Part shown: positions 27,055 through 35,998 of the stretch, one piece after another
Position numbering within the stretch: position 1 is the stretch's first letter
Layout: each line of letters begins with the position of its first letter
Source of the DNA: Bacteroidaceae bacterium
GTDB lineage: Bacteria > Bacteroidota > Bacteroidia > Bacteroidales > Bacteroidaceae
Assembly: GCA_017560125.1 (NCBI GenBank)
Contig: JAFYOS010000025.1
Span: forward strand, 1 to 64,000
Length of the DNA: 64,000 nucleotides
Reading direction: 5' to 3'
Notes under the pieces: model-generated
Seen by the model: only the letters and a program-made list of their open reading frames with translations
Databases searched by the model: none
Told to the model about the DNA's origin: nothing
Position numbers and translations under genes: made by a program

Positions 27055-28152
27055 TCAGAAACTATTTACAGCCGATATAATCAGGCGCACCTCGTCGTCG
27101 GTGAGCAGGGGGTGCAAAGGCAGGCTAAGTTCCTCGGCCGACAGCTTTTCGGCGATGGGGCACGACAGCCCCGCCCACTGCGAATAGCACTGCTGCTTGT
27201 GCGGTGGCAGCGGATAGTGTATCTGCGTCTGTATGCCACACTGCGTCATGTGGTGCTGCAAAGCATCGCGCTCGGGCGACATAAGGGCAAATATATGGAA
27301 TACATGGCCGCTGAAATCGGGCACTCGGGGCACCTTCACCCGGGGGTTATCGATGCCGTCTATATACATCTTTGCAATGGCGCGGCGACGCTCGTTATCG
27401 CTATCGAGACGACGCAATTTCACTCGCAGCACTGCTGCCTGAAATTCATCCATGCGACTATTTACACCCACATGCTCGTGGACATATTTCTGTGAACTAC
27501 CGTAGTTGTGAAGCGACGCCACCACATCGGCCAAACAGGTATCATCTGTTGTAACTGCACCGGCATCGCCCAAAGCACCAAGATTCTTACCCGGATAGAA
27601 GCTATGCGCGCCGGCGTCACCCAAAGAGCCCGTGCGACGGTTACCATAGAGCGCTCCGTGGGCCTGTGCATTGTCCTCGACTATTTTTATGCCACGTTCG
27701 CGGCAGAAGGCTGCAAGCGTATCGCTATAGGCGCACTGCCCATAAAGATGTACCATGACATAGGCTTTGCAACGCGGCGTGCAGGCTGCACGCAGAGCGG
27801 CCTCGCCAACCAGGAAGCTATCCTCGTCGGGCTCCACAAAAACAGGTACAAGATTGTTGTTCGTGATTGCAAGCACCGAAGCGATGAACGTATTTGCCGG
27901 CACCAGAACCTCGTCACCCTCCTTCAGCACACCCATTACAATGTAGGCACGCAGTATGAGCCACAGCGCATCGTAGCCGTTGCCGCATGCCACACAATGG
28001 CTGTTGCCGATATATGCCGCATACTCTTTTTCGAACGAGGCGCACTCCTCGCCCAGCAGAAACCAGCCACGCTCCACTATGCGGCGTAAGGCATCGGTAA
28101 TCTGCGGTTCGTACGAAGCCGTTATCTCTTTAAGCGGTAGGTAGGTAATCAT
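27055..28152 (-). CDS. Sugar 3-aminotransferase of the FdtB/QdtB type (DegT/DnrJ/EryC1 family)
   Basis: A 365-residue PLP enzyme. The PLP lysine is Lys189 in 'HSFYPGKNLGALGDAG', the aspartate pairing with the pyridine nitrogen is Asp160 in 'VEDNAQAHG', and 'VACGNGYDAL' binds the phosphate. The neighbours are two FdtA/QdtA-type 3,4-ketoisomerases, so the likely substrate is a dTDP-3-keto-6-deoxyhexose and the product dTDP-Fuc3N or dTDP-Qui3N for a surface polysaccharide. It overlaps the upstream cupin gene by 4 bases. Confidence 0.9.
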   Translation of the reverse strand: MITYLPLKEITASYEPQITDALRRIVERGWFLLGEECASFEKEYAAYIGNSHCVACGNGYDALWLILRAYIVMGVLKEGDEVLVPANTFIASVLAITNNNLVPVFVEPDEDSFLVGEAALRAACTPRCKAYVMVHLYGQCAYSDTLAAFCRERGIKIVEDNAQAHGALYGNRRTGSLGDAGAHSFYPGKNLGALGDAGAVTTDDTCLADVVASLHNYGSSQKYVHEHVGVNSRMDEFQAAVLRVKLRRLDSDNERRRAIAKMYIDGIDNPRVKVPRVPDFSGHVFHIFALMSPERDALQHHMTQCGIQTQIHYPLPPHKQQCYSQWAGLSCPIAEKLSAEELSLPLHPLLTDDEVRLIISAVNSF

Positions 28153-28568
28153 TGTTCTTTCTTATATTCGAGAAATTCATCGAAATTGCGTATGTAGTCC
28201 TGCGGCTCGTAATGCTCGGAGGCGAGCACCAACGCCACGGCGCCACTCGAAAAATTGCGTAGTTCCTCCCACACCCCTGCCGACAGCAACAGTGCCTGCG
28301 AAGGGCGGTTCAAATGGAATGTACGCTCGCTTTTTCCATCGTTTATATAGACATCGAAGCTACCCGACGCTGCCACGATAAGCTCGCGCAATGTCTTGTG
28401 GGCATGACCGCCACGCGACGCTCCACCGGGAATGTCGTATATAAAAAAGACGCGCTCGGTGTCGAAGCCATCTATCTTGCCGTTCTCGACCTCGGTGAGG
28501 TTGCCCTTCGAACCGTGGTGACGCGCAAGCTCCACTATGCGGCAATCATCTATTGTGGCACTTTTCAT
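28149..28568 (-). CDS. FdtA/QdtA-family dTDP-sugar 3,4-ketoisomerase
   Basis: A 139-residue cupin. The active-site strand reads 'GGHAHKTLRE' (residues 53-62) with both histidines of the HxH pair used by FdtA to move the keto group from C4 to C3 of dTDP-4-keto-6-deoxyglucose. A second conserved block is 'FIYDIPGGASRGG'. It overlaps the aminotransferase gene downstream and the second cupin gene upstream by 4 bases each, so the three are translationally coupled. Confidence 0.88.
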   Translation of the reverse strand: MKSATIDDCRIVELARHHGSKGNLTEVENGKIDGFDTERVFFIYDIPGGASRGGHAHKTLRELIVAASGSFDVYINDGKSERTFHLNRPSQALLLSAGVWEELRNFSSGAVALVLASEHYEPQDYIRNFDEFLEYKKEQ

Positions 28569-28993
28569 AGCACTCCTTCGCTTTTCAGTTCAACATATTT
28601 TTCGTAGTCGCGTATATAGTCCTTGGGGCTGTACTTGGTGGATGTAAGCACCAGAGCAATGGAATTTGTCGCAAAATTGAGCAGATGGCGCCATGTGCCG
28701 GCCGGCACATACACTCCTTTATTGCATTGGTCGAAGTGATATGTCACCGCCGTCTTGCCATCATCGACTAGCAGGTCGAAACTACCCGACAGGGCTACAA
28801 TGAACTCCTCGCTTGTGTAGTAGGCATGGCCTTGGCGCGCCTCGCCACCGGGAACATCATACACCCAGTATGTGCGCTCCACCGCAAAAGGCAGAGTGAT
28901 GCCCGACTCGACAACCGACAGGTTGCCGCGCTTATCGCGTATCTTGCCAAGCTTTATTACGCGCACCTTCTTATGTATCTTGTTTGCTGCCAT
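28565..28993 (-). CDS. Second FdtA/QdtA-family cupin with an altered histidine pair
   Basis: A 142-residue relative of the adjacent cupin from the ATG at 28993; an ATG at 29014 is possible. The core is recognisable ('YWVYDVPGGEARQGHAYY' and 'ALSGSFDLLVDDG'), but the second active-site histidine is tyrosine (HAY, not HAH). Many FdtA/QdtA-family members carry HAY, so this may be a distinct isomerase with another stereochemical outcome, or a partner subunit of the HAH copy. It is the first gene of the three-gene cluster. No dTDP-glucose synthesis genes or N-acyltransferase are adjacent. Confidence 0.85.
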   Translation of the reverse strand: MAANKIHKKVRVIKLGKIRDKRGNLSVVESGITLPFAVERTYWVYDVPGGEARQGHAYYTSEEFIVALSGSFDLLVDDGKTAVTYHFDQCNKGVYVPAGTWRHLLNFATNSIALVLTSTKYSPKDYIRDYEKYVELKSEGVL

Positions 28994-29101
28994 CGGGAAT
29001 AGTTCTAACCACAAAGGTAAATATTTTTAGCGTACATCGGGTAATCTATATGCAAAAATATAATTGCCCCGCGCATCAATGACGCCACAAAGGGCGCATA
29101 A

Positions 29102-29137
29102 ACAAAAAACAGGCAGCCCGTTTGCGACTGCCTGTTT
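29102..29137 (-). terminator. Intrinsic terminator of pnp
   Basis: On the minus strand the stem AAACAGGCAG/CTGCCTGTTT is followed by further T, 21 bases after the pnp stop. Confidence 0.8.
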
Positions 29138-29157
29138 CTATATATTCCAATCAATCC

Positions 29158-31323
29158 TTACGCCTCGTTACGGGGACGACGGGGACGACGCTCACGCTCT
29201 ACATAGCCTTCGGGCTTCTCGAGAAGCACGCGACGTGAAAGCTTGAACTTACCTGTCTTGGGATCAATCTCAAGGAGCTTAACCTTCAGCTTGTCACCCT
29301 CGGCGATACCGGCCTCCTCGATTGTCTCGAAGCGCTTCCAGTCAATCTCCGAAATGTGCAAGAGACCATCCTTACCGGGCATGAACTCCACGAATGCACC
29401 ATAGGGCATCACGCTGCGTACTGTGCCCTCGTAAACCTCGCCGGCCTCGGGGATAGCAACGATTGCGCGGATTTTTGAAAGAGCAGCCTCGATGCTTGCT
29501 GCGTTTGTAGCTGCAATTTCGATAACGCCCTCGCCATCGATTTCCTCGATAGAGATGGTTGCACCTGTCTCCTCCTGCATACCCTGGATGATTTTTCCAC
29601 CCGGACCAATAACTGCACCAATGAACTCCTTGGGAATGCGCATTGTCTCGATGCGGGGAGCGTGGGGCTTCATGTCGGCACGAGGCTCTGCGATGCACTC
29701 GGTAATCTTGCCAAGGATGTGCATACGACCCTCGCGAGCCTGGTTGAGCGCCTTCTCGAGGATGTCGAATGAAAGACCGTCAACCTTGATGTCCATCTGT
29801 GTAGCTGTAATACCGTCAACAGTACCTGTTACCTTGAAGTCCATATCGCCCAAGTGGTCCTCATCGCCAAGAATATCGCTAAGCACGGCATATTTGTCCT
29901 CGCCTGCGTTCTTGATAAGACCCATTGCAATACCCGATACGGGTTTCTTTATCTTGACACCGGCATCCATGAGCGCAAGTGTACCTGCACACACTGTAGC
30001 CATTGAAGAAGAACCATTTGATTCGAGGATATCCGAAACTACGCGAACGCAGTAGGGATAGTCGGCGGGAACCATGTTCTTGAGTGCACGGCAAGCGAGG
30101 TTACCATGACCAATCTCGCGACGGCCAACACCACGCTGAGGTCTTGCCTCACCGGTTGAGAAGGGAGGGAAGTTGTAGTGCAACAAGAAACGGTCTGTAC
30201 CCTGTGTCATCACGTCGTCGATAATCTTCTCGTCGCGCTTGGTACCAAGGGTAACCGATGTGAGCGACTGTGTCTCACCACGTGTGAAGACTGCCGAACC
30301 GTGAGGGCCGGGAAGGTAACCAACCTCGCACCAGATGGGACGAATCTCGGTAGTCTTACGACCGTCGAGACGCTTGCCCTCGTCGAGGATGCAACGACGC
30401 ATCGCCTCTTTCTCTACATCGTGGTAGTAGCGGTCGATGAGTGCGCCCTTCTCTTCGAGTTCCTCCTCGGTGAACTGAGCCTTGAACTCCTCTTTGATAG
30501 CATCGAATGCCTCGGCACGCTGATGCTTGTCGCGGTTACCGCTTGAAGCAATCTCGTAAGCCTTGCCATAGCAAGCCTCACGTACCTGAGCGCAGAGCTC
30601 CTCGTCATTAACCTCGTGGCAGTATTCGCGTTTTACGGTCTTGCCAACCTCTTCCATAAGCTCCATCTGAGCCTTGCAATGAACCTTGATAGCCTCGTGA
30701 GCCACCTTCATTGCCTCGAGAAGGTCGTTCTCTGAAACCTCTTTCATCTCGCCCTCTACCATCATGATATTGTCATATGTGGCTGCAACCATGATATCCA
30801 TGTCTGCACTTTCGAGCTGTGCGAATGTGGGGTTAACAACGAACTCGCCGTTGATGCGAGCTACGCGAACCTCTGAAATGGGGCCATTGAAGGGGATGTC
30901 CGAAACTGCAAGCGCTGCCGAAGCTGCAAGTCCTGCGAGCGAGTCGGGCATGTCAACACCATCAGCCGAGAAGAGGATGATGTTTACATACACCTCGGCA
31001 TGATAGTTGTCGGGGAACAAGGGGCGCAATGCGCGGTCCACCAAACGACATGTCAATATCTCGTAATCAGAGGCCTTACCCTCACGCTTTGTAAAACCGC
31101 CGGGGTAGCGACCGAAAGCGGCATATTTCTCTTTATACTCTACCTGTAAAGGCATAAAATCGGTGCCGGGGACTGCATCCTTTGCAGCACATACGGTCGC
31201 CAACAACATTGTGTTACCCAAACGAAGCATCACTGCACCGTCGGCCTGCTTTGCAAGCTTACCGGTTTCGAGAGTGATGACACGTCCATCGGGTAATGTC
31301 ACATTCTTTGTAACAACATTCAT
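29158..31323 (-). CDS. pnp: Polynucleotide phosphorylase
   Basis: A 721-residue 3'-5' exoribonuclease that degrades RNA by phosphorolysis and is a core part of the degradosome. Two RNase PH domains come first, with '[19 protein letters not shown]' in the first and 'RRREIGHG'-type residues and '[21 protein letters not shown]' in the second. The KH domain has '[17 protein letters not shown]' and the S1 domain '[15 protein letters not shown]'. The start at 31323 gives the usual N-terminus; the ATG at 31431 lies upstream of the promoter box. It is divergent from the TlpA-like gene. Confidence 0.97.
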   Translation of the reverse strand: MNVVTKNVTLPDGRVITLETGKLAKQADGAVMLRLGNTMLLATVCAAKDAVPGTDFMPLQVEYKEKYAAFGRYPGGFTKREGKASDYEILTCRLVDRALRPLFPDNYHAEVYVNIILFSADGVDMPDSLAGLAASAALAVSDIPFNGPISEVRVARINGEFVVNPTFAQLESADMDIMVAATYDNIMMVEGEMKEVSENDLLEAMKVAHEAIKVHCKAQMELMEEVGKTVKREYCHEVNDEELCAQVREACYGKAYEIASSGNRDKHQRAEAFDAIKEEFKAQFTEEELEEKGALIDRYYHDVEKEAMRRCILDEGKRLDGRKTTEIRPIWCEVGYLPGPHGSAVFTRGETQSLTSVTLGTKRDEKIIDDVMTQGTDRFLLHYNFPPFSTGEARPQRGVGRREIGHGNLACRALKNMVPADYPYCVRVVSDILESNGSSSMATVCAGTLALMDAGVKIKKPVSGIAMGLIKNAGEDKYAVLSDILGDEDHLGDMDFKVTGTVDGITATQMDIKVDGLSFDILEKALNQAREGRMHILGKITECIAEPRADMKPHAPRIETMRIPKEFIGAVIGPGGKIIQGMQEETGATISIEEIDGEGVIEIAATNAASIEAALSKIRAIVAIPEAGEVYEGTVRSVMPYGAFVEFMPGKDGLLHISEIDWKRFETIEEAGIAEGDKLKVKLLEIDPKTGKFKLSRRVLLEKPEGYVERERRPRRPRNEA

Positions 31324-31359
31324 CTTATTAAATTTTTCTTTATTCCCTAAATTATCTCG

Positions 31360-31367
31360 CAAAGATA
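31360..31367 (-). promoter_or_regulatory. -7 box of pnp
   Basis: Minus strand TATCTTTG, an exact fit, 37 bases before the start codon at 31323. Confidence 0.6.
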
Positions 31368-31389
31368 TACAAATTCCAACACTTTCCAC

Positions 31390-31397
31390 TATCTTTG
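31390..31397 (+). promoter_or_regulatory. -7 box of the TlpA-like lipoprotein gene
   Basis: TATCTTTG, an exact fit, 33 bases before the ATG at 31431. It lies back to back with the pnp promoter. Confidence 0.6.
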
Positions 31398-31430
31398 TCA
31401 ACAGATTTTGTATTTTTAAGTTATTTAGCA

Positions 31431-32588
31431 ATGAAAAAATTCACAATTATCATATTTTCAACGATTACGCTCCTCTTCGCAGCATGCGACAAGAAGCCGC
31501 AGTTCACCATCAAGGGCTCCATTTCGGACGCCACAGGCAAAAGCCTCTACCTGTCGCACATGGGCATAAACAGCAGCGCCATAGTGGATTCGGTAAAAAT
31601 AAAGGGCGACGGCTTGTTCGAATTCAAGCAGCCGCAGCCCGACAGCTACGATTTCTATCGTCTGCAACTGGGCAAAAACAGCAAGGCAATCACCGTCGCC
31701 ATAGACAGCAACGAAACGGTTACCCTCACAATCAACGGCAAGGAGTTCACCGACAGCTACGTTGCCGAAGGTTCCGAGGAAACGCGCAAAATACAGGAAA
31801 TAAACCAGTTGCGCACCGCATTAGAGAAGCAGATAACCCTTTACATAAAGAACAGCGGCCCCGCAACCGCCGACACCAAGGTGGCCATCTACAACACGGT
31901 GAAGGAATTCAAGGAGAACATCTTCAAACAGTATATTGCCCCCGCGCCCGACAAGGCAAGCGCCTACTACGCGCTGTTCCTGCAGGCAAACGGCATATCC
32001 ATATTCAACCCCAACGCCAACCGCTTCGACAGCAAATGCTTCTCGGCGGTAGCAACCTCGCTCAGCAACCGCTACCCCGGTTCGGTCAGAGCAAAAAACA
32101 TATACAGCATAGCCGCTAAAGGCATGCAGAGCACACGCCCCGTGCAGACCGACACAATAGACGCCAAGGAGAGCACACTCACCGCTACCGGCCTGTTCGA
32201 CATCAAGCTACCCAATATAAAGGGCGACAGCGTAAGCCTCTCTTCACTGAAAGGAAAAATCGTATTGCTCGATTTCGTAGCATACGGCGACACCCGAACA
32301 AGCGCACACACCATCGCACTGCGCGAGCTCTATAAAAAGTACAAAGAGCAGGGCTTCGAAATATTCCAAGTGTCATTCGACGACAACGAACACTTCTGGA
32401 AGACATCGGCCGACAACCTGCCTTGGATATGCGTGCGCGATGCAGCCGGAGCAGCATCGTCGAACATCCTGCTCTACAGAATAGACAAAATACCCTCGTA
32501 TTTCCTTATAAACAAGGAGAACGAAATAGTGCTGCGCGACGAGCAGATAACAAACCTGTCGGCAGAAATAGAAAAACTGATGAAATAG
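31431..32588 (+). CDS. TlpA-like lipoprotein without the redox CxxC
   Basis: A 385-residue lipoprotein: signal '[19 protein letters not shown]' with the acylated cysteine at 19. Residues about 25-130 resemble the DUF4369 beta domain common before thioredoxin domains in Bacteroidetes. A helical middle part leads to an AhpC/TSA-type thioredoxin fold from about 255 ('[20 protein letters not shown]'). Where active TlpA proteins have CxxC, this one reads '[14 protein letters not shown]', with no cysteine, so it cannot act as a dithiol reductase. It may be structural or bind a partner. The start at 31431 fits the signal peptide and the promoter. Confidence 0.85.
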   Translation: MKKFTIIIFSTITLLFAACDKKPQFTIKGSISDATGKSLYLSHMGINSSAIVDSVKIKGDGLFEFKQPQPDSYDFYRLQLGKNSKAITVAIDSNETVTLTINGKEFTDSYVAEGSEETRKIQEINQLRTALEKQITLYIKNSGPATADTKVAIYNTVKEFKENIFKQYIAPAPDKASAYYALFLQANGISIFNPNANRFDSKCFSAVATSLSNRYPGSVRAKNIYSIAAKGMQSTRPVQTDTIDAKESTLTATGLFDIKLPNIKGDSVSLSSLKGKIVLLDFVAYGDTRTSAHTIALRELYKKYKEQGFEIFQVSFDDNEHFWKTSADNLPWICVRDAAGAASSNILLYRIDKIPSYFLINKENEIVLRDEQITNLSAEIEKLMK

Positions 32589-32688
32589 GAATCACAGAAG
32601 CAATTTAGCAAGAACAGGGTAAAAACCGATTAAATATTAAAGAAAGAAAATATTTATGCTTTTAGTTGCAAATTGAATTTAAAGCCAC

Positions 32689-32696
32689 TATATTTG
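32689..32696 (+). promoter_or_regulatory. -7 box of greA
   Basis: TATATTTG, an exact fit to TAnnTTTG, with TTGC at the -33 distance (19-base spacer). The transcript would start near 32703, leaving a leader of about 80 bases. Confidence 0.65.
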
Positions 32697-32720
32697 CAAC
32701 AACAGAGAAGAAAATTGATG

Positions 32721-32756
32721 GGTTCCGGCAAGCCGTTGCCGGAATCCATTGTTTTA
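32721..32756 (+). promoter_or_regulatory. Leader hairpin of greA, possible attenuator
   Basis: The stem GGTTCCGGCA/TGCCGGAATCC (32721-32730 with 32737-32747) has a 6-base loop and is followed by ATTGTTTTA. It lies inside the transcript before greA. It could be a partial terminator in the leader. Confidence 0.5.
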
Positions 32757-32785
32757 CTAATTTTTATTTAGAAGAGTAGAAAGAA

Positions 32786-33247
32786 ATGAGTTACATGTCC
32801 GAAGAGGGCTACAAAAAATTGTTAGCCGATTTAAAAGAGTTGGAAGGCAAACGCCCCGAAATCGTACGTCAGATAGCTGAGGCACGCGATAAAGGAGACC
32901 TTTCGGAGAATGCCGAATACGATGCGGCAAAAGAGGCGCAAGGATTGCTCGAAATGAAAATTAACGAGCTGAAGCTTATCATAGCCGATGCCAAAATTAT
33001 AGACACCAGCAAGCTCAACACAGAGAGCGTTCAGGTTCTCACAAAAGTAGAATTGAAGAATGTCAAGACAGGTGCAATGATGACATACAGCATTGTACCC
33101 GAGAGCGAAGCCAATCTGCGCGAGGGAAAAATCTCAATCAACACCCCCATCGCAAAAGGTCTGTTGGGCAAGAAGGTAGGCGAAACAGCCGAGATTACAA
33201 TCCCCCAGGGAAAAATTTCTTTGGAAATTATAAACATCTCAATCTAA
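32786..33247 (+). CDS. greA: Transcription elongation factor GreA
   Basis: A 153-residue protein that rescues backtracked RNA polymerase by stimulating transcript cleavage. The N-terminal coiled coil has 'ARDKGDLSENAEYDAAKEAQ', with the acidic tip residues (D-x-x-E) that place magnesium in the polymerase channel. The C-terminal FKBP-like domain ends in 'PIAKGLLGKKVGE'. Length is typical. Its stop overlaps the ATG of the HIT gene (TAATG), so the pair is translationally coupled. Confidence 0.96.
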   Translation: MSYMSEEGYKKLLADLKELEGKRPEIVRQIAEARDKGDLSENAEYDAAKEAQGLLEMKINELKLIIADAKIIDTSKLNTESVQVLTKVELKNVKTGAMMTYSIVPESEANLREGKISINTPIAKGLLGKKVGETAEITIPQGKISLEIINISI

Positions 33248-33648
33248 TGGCAACTATTTTCAGCAGAATAGTAGCAGGCGAAATACCCAGCTACAAGGTT
33301 GCAGAGAACGACAAGTTCTATGCATTCCTCGACATCAACCCCTTGGCCAAGGGACACACACTGGTGATCCCCAAGCGCGAGGTTGATTACTTCTTCGACC
33401 TTACAGACGAAGAGATAGGCGAAATGCAGATATTTGCCAAGAAGGTTGCAAGCGCCATCAAAGCCGCATACCCCTGCATCAAGGTAGGTCAGGCCGTACT
33501 TGGCCTCGAGGTACCCCATGCCCACATACACCTCGTACCCATGCAGTCGGAAAAAGACATGCTCTTCACGAACCCCAAATTGCAGTTGACAACAGAGGAG
33601 TTCATCGAAGTGGCAGAGAATATCAGAAAGAACTTTCCCGGAGAGTAA
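33247..33648 (+). CDS. HIT-family nucleotide hydrolase
   Basis: A 133-residue histidine-triad protein of the HinT-like branch. 'SRIVAGEIPSYKV' opens the fold, and the triad 'HAHIHLVP' lies near residue 93. Members hydrolyse nucleoside phosphoramidates or acyl-AMP. It shares one base with greA. A terminator overlaps the last codons and the stop. Confidence 0.93.
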   Translation: MATIFSRIVAGEIPSYKVAENDKFYAFLDINPLAKGHTLVIPKREVDYFFDLTDEEIGEMQIFAKKVASAIKAAYPCIKVGQAVLGLEVPHAHIHLVPMQSEKDMLFTNPKLQLTTEEFIEVAENIRKNFPGE

Positions 33649-33668
33649 TACCGGGAAAGTTCTTCGTT
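33629..33668 (+). terminator. Intrinsic terminator overlapping the end of the HIT gene
   Basis: A perfect 13-base stem (33629-33641 with 33651-33663) has a 9-base loop that contains the stop codon region at 33646-33648. T-rich sequence follows. Confidence 0.78.
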
Positions 33669-33760
33669 TGAGTTGTTGAATAAGATTGGTTACCGCCTCG
33701 CAGCGGGTAATCGGCTTATAAGACAACTTTTATTTATATATAAACTAAGGAGTAAATACC

Positions 33761-35095
33761 ATGCGCACACTCATATCGAACGTAACAATCGTCAACGAAG
33801 GAACATCGGTAAAAGGTTCAGTTGTATTGAACGACAACAAAATAGCAGAAATATGCACCGAGGGTAATTCACCACGCCGCAAGTGCGACGAAACAATCGA
33901 CGGCACCGGCATGTACCTGATGCCCGGAGTGATAGACGACCACGTACATTTCCGCGAGCCCGGCCTGACCAACAAGGCCACCATCGCATCGGAGAGCCGT
34001 GCGGCAGCAGCCGGCGGCGTGACATCGTACATGGACATGCCCAATACAAAGCCTACGACTGTTACCATAGCCGCGCTGAACGATAAATTCAGAAGAGCAG
34101 CCAAGGACAGCCGCATAAACTACTCGTTCTACTTCGGTGCAACGAACAACAACAGCGACCTGTTCGAGAAGCTGACAAGCAGGGTGTGCGGCATAAAGCT
34201 GTTCATGGGATCGAGCACAGGCAACATGCTGGTCGATGACGCCGAGGGGCTCGACAAGGTATTCTCCAAAGCAAATATGCCCATTGCCGTACACTGCGAG
34301 GACAGCGACATAATAAACCGCAACGCCGCCCTGTACAAAGAGCAGTACGGCGACGACCCCGATGTGAAATTCCACCCGCTGATACGCAGCGAGGAGGCAT
34401 GCTACAGCTCGCTCGTACGCGCCGTAGAACTGGCCAAGAAGCACGACAAGCAGCTGCACGTGATGCACATAAGCACCGCTCGCGAGCTTGATTTGCTGAC
34501 CACCGAATCGCTCAGCAACAAGAAGATAACAGCCGAAGCAACCCCCGCACACCTCACCTTCTGCGACAGCGACTACGCCACACTGGGCACACGCATCAAG
34601 TGCAACCCGGCAATAAAGAGCGACAGCGACAGAGCTGCCCTACGCGAAGGCATAAACAGCGGCAAAATAGATATCATAGGTACCGACCACGCTCCGCACC
34701 TGCTCGAGGACAAGCAGGGAGGCGCACTGAAGGCCACATCGGGAATGCCATCGATACAGTTCTCGCTGCCCTCGATGCTGCAGCTGGTTGACGACGGTGT
34801 ATTCACCATAGAAAAGGTGGTAGAGAAGATGTGCCACGCTCCGGCAGAGCTGTTCAAGATAAACAAGCGCGGATACATAAGAAAAGGATATTATGCCGAC
34901 CTTGTACTCGTTGCCCCCGACAGCCCTTGGACCGTATCGAAGGAGAACATCCTGAGCCAGTGCCAATGGAGCCCGTTCGAAGGCAGAATATTCAATTGGA
35001 AGGTGTGCCGCACATGGGTAAACGGCCAGTGCGTATATAACAACGGCACAGTGAACGACGAGGTAAGAGGTAAAGCGCTCAAATTCACACGATGA
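33761..35095 (+). CDS. pyrC: Dihydroorotase
   Basis: A 444-residue zinc amidohydrolase that closes carbamoyl aspartate to dihydroorotate in pyrimidine synthesis. 'PGVIDDHVHFREPGLT' gives the HxH ligands and substrate arginine, 'GIKLFMGSSTG' includes the lysine that is carboxylated in related enzymes, and 'IAVHCED', 'LHVMHIST' and 'IIGTDHAPH' hold further ligands. This is the long type I form. An AAGGAG ribosome site precedes the ATG. The stop overlaps the next gene by 4 bases. Confidence 0.94.
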   Translation: MRTLISNVTIVNEGTSVKGSVVLNDNKIAEICTEGNSPRRKCDETIDGTGMYLMPGVIDDHVHFREPGLTNKATIASESRAAAAGGVTSYMDMPNTKPTTVTIAALNDKFRRAAKDSRINYSFYFGATNNNSDLFEKLTSRVCGIKLFMGSSTGNMLVDDAEGLDKVFSKANMPIAVHCEDSDIINRNAALYKEQYGDDPDVKFHPLIRSEEACYSSLVRAVELAKKHDKQLHVMHISTARELDLLTTESLSNKKITAEATPAHLTFCDSDYATLGTRIKCNPAIKSDSDRAALREGINSGKIDIIGTDHAPHLLEDKQGGALKATSGMPSIQFSLPSMLQLVDDGVFTIEKVVEKMCHAPAELFKINKRGYIRKGYYADLVLVAPDSPWTVSKENILSQCQWSPFEGRIFNWKVCRTWVNGQCVYNNGTVNDEVRGKALKFTR

Positions 35096-35901
35096 AGATA
35101 TTTCGCTTCAAGTACAGTCCTACCGAACTGCTCCCATACATAGATTGGAGCTACTTCTATCACGCATGGCGCATAAAGCCCGAGGAGCAAAGCTCGCACG
35201 AAGGTCTAGAACTGAAGAGAGAGGCGATGGAGCTGCTTGCCGCCAACAGCGACAAACAGATATATGCGACATTCTGCCTGTGCAGCGCACACAGCGATGG
35301 CGACGACATAATGGTCGAAGGCCAACGCTTTCCCATGTTGCGACAACAGCACAACGACGCCGAGCGCCCCAACCTGTGTCTGGCCGATTTCATTTCACCC
35401 ATCGAGGACAAGATAGGACTATTTGCCACCAGCGTAGAGGGCAGCTTCGAAAACAGCTACCCCGATGACGACTATCGCCACATGGTGATGCAAACCCTCG
35501 GTGACCGCCTTGCCGAAGCAGCCGCATCGCATCTGCACAGCGTCGTACGCACCAGCAAAGAGCTTTGGGGCTATTCGCCGGACGAAAATTTCACGCCACA
35601 GGAGCTCAACAGCGAACCATACACGGGCATACGCCCTGCAATAGGCTACCCCTCGCTACCCGACCAATCCATCATATTTCTTTTGGACGGCATCCTGCAC
35701 CTGCAGGAGATTGGCATCGAGCTAACCCCAAGCGGAGCCATGCTGCCCCACTCTTCGGTATGCGGACTGATGTTCGCTCACCCTGCCGCACGCTATTTCA
35801 GCGTGGGTAGAATAGACGCCACCCAGCTCGCCGACTACGCTCAACGCCGCGGCATCGGGATGGAGAGCGCAAAGAAATTCCTATCGCGAAACATCATTTA
35901 A
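35092..35901 (+). CDS. Standalone cobalamin-dependent methionine synthase activation domain
   Basis: A 269-residue protein whose C-terminal part matches the reactivation domain of MetH: 'YTGIRPAIGYPSLPDQS' near 180 and 'SSVCGLMFAHPAARYFSVG' near 225 form the S-adenosylmethionine-binding region. 'LLPYIDWSYFYHAWRI' near residue 15 is the family's N-terminal motif. In E. coli this domain is fused to MetH and remethylates oxidised cobalamin. Here it is separate, so a shortened MetH probably lies elsewhere. It is translationally coupled to pyrC (4-base overlap). Confidence 0.88.
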   Translation: MKIFRFKYSPTELLPYIDWSYFYHAWRIKPEEQSSHEGLELKREAMELLAANSDKQIYATFCLCSAHSDGDDIMVEGQRFPMLRQQHNDAERPNLCLADFISPIEDKIGLFATSVEGSFENSYPDDDYRHMVMQTLGDRLAEAAASHLHSVVRTSKELWGYSPDENFTPQELNSEPYTGIRPAIGYPSLPDQSIIFLLDGILHLQEIGIELTPSGAMLPHSSVCGLMFAHPAARYFSVGRIDATQLADYAQRRGIGMESAKKFLSRNII

Positions 35902-35937
35902 CCCTTACCTTATATATAATATATAGTCCACACAAGC

Positions 35938-35974
35938 AAAAAAAGAGGATGGCACATGTGCCATCCTCTTTTTC
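35938..35974. terminator. Bidirectional terminator
   Basis: A perfect 24-base palindrome (35945-35968, arm GAGGATGGCACA) is flanked by A and T runs. It serves the pyrC pair on plus and the pyruvate oxidoreductase on minus. Confidence 0.9.
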
Positions 35975-35998
35975 ATTTATCTATTCAGGGAATAGTTA

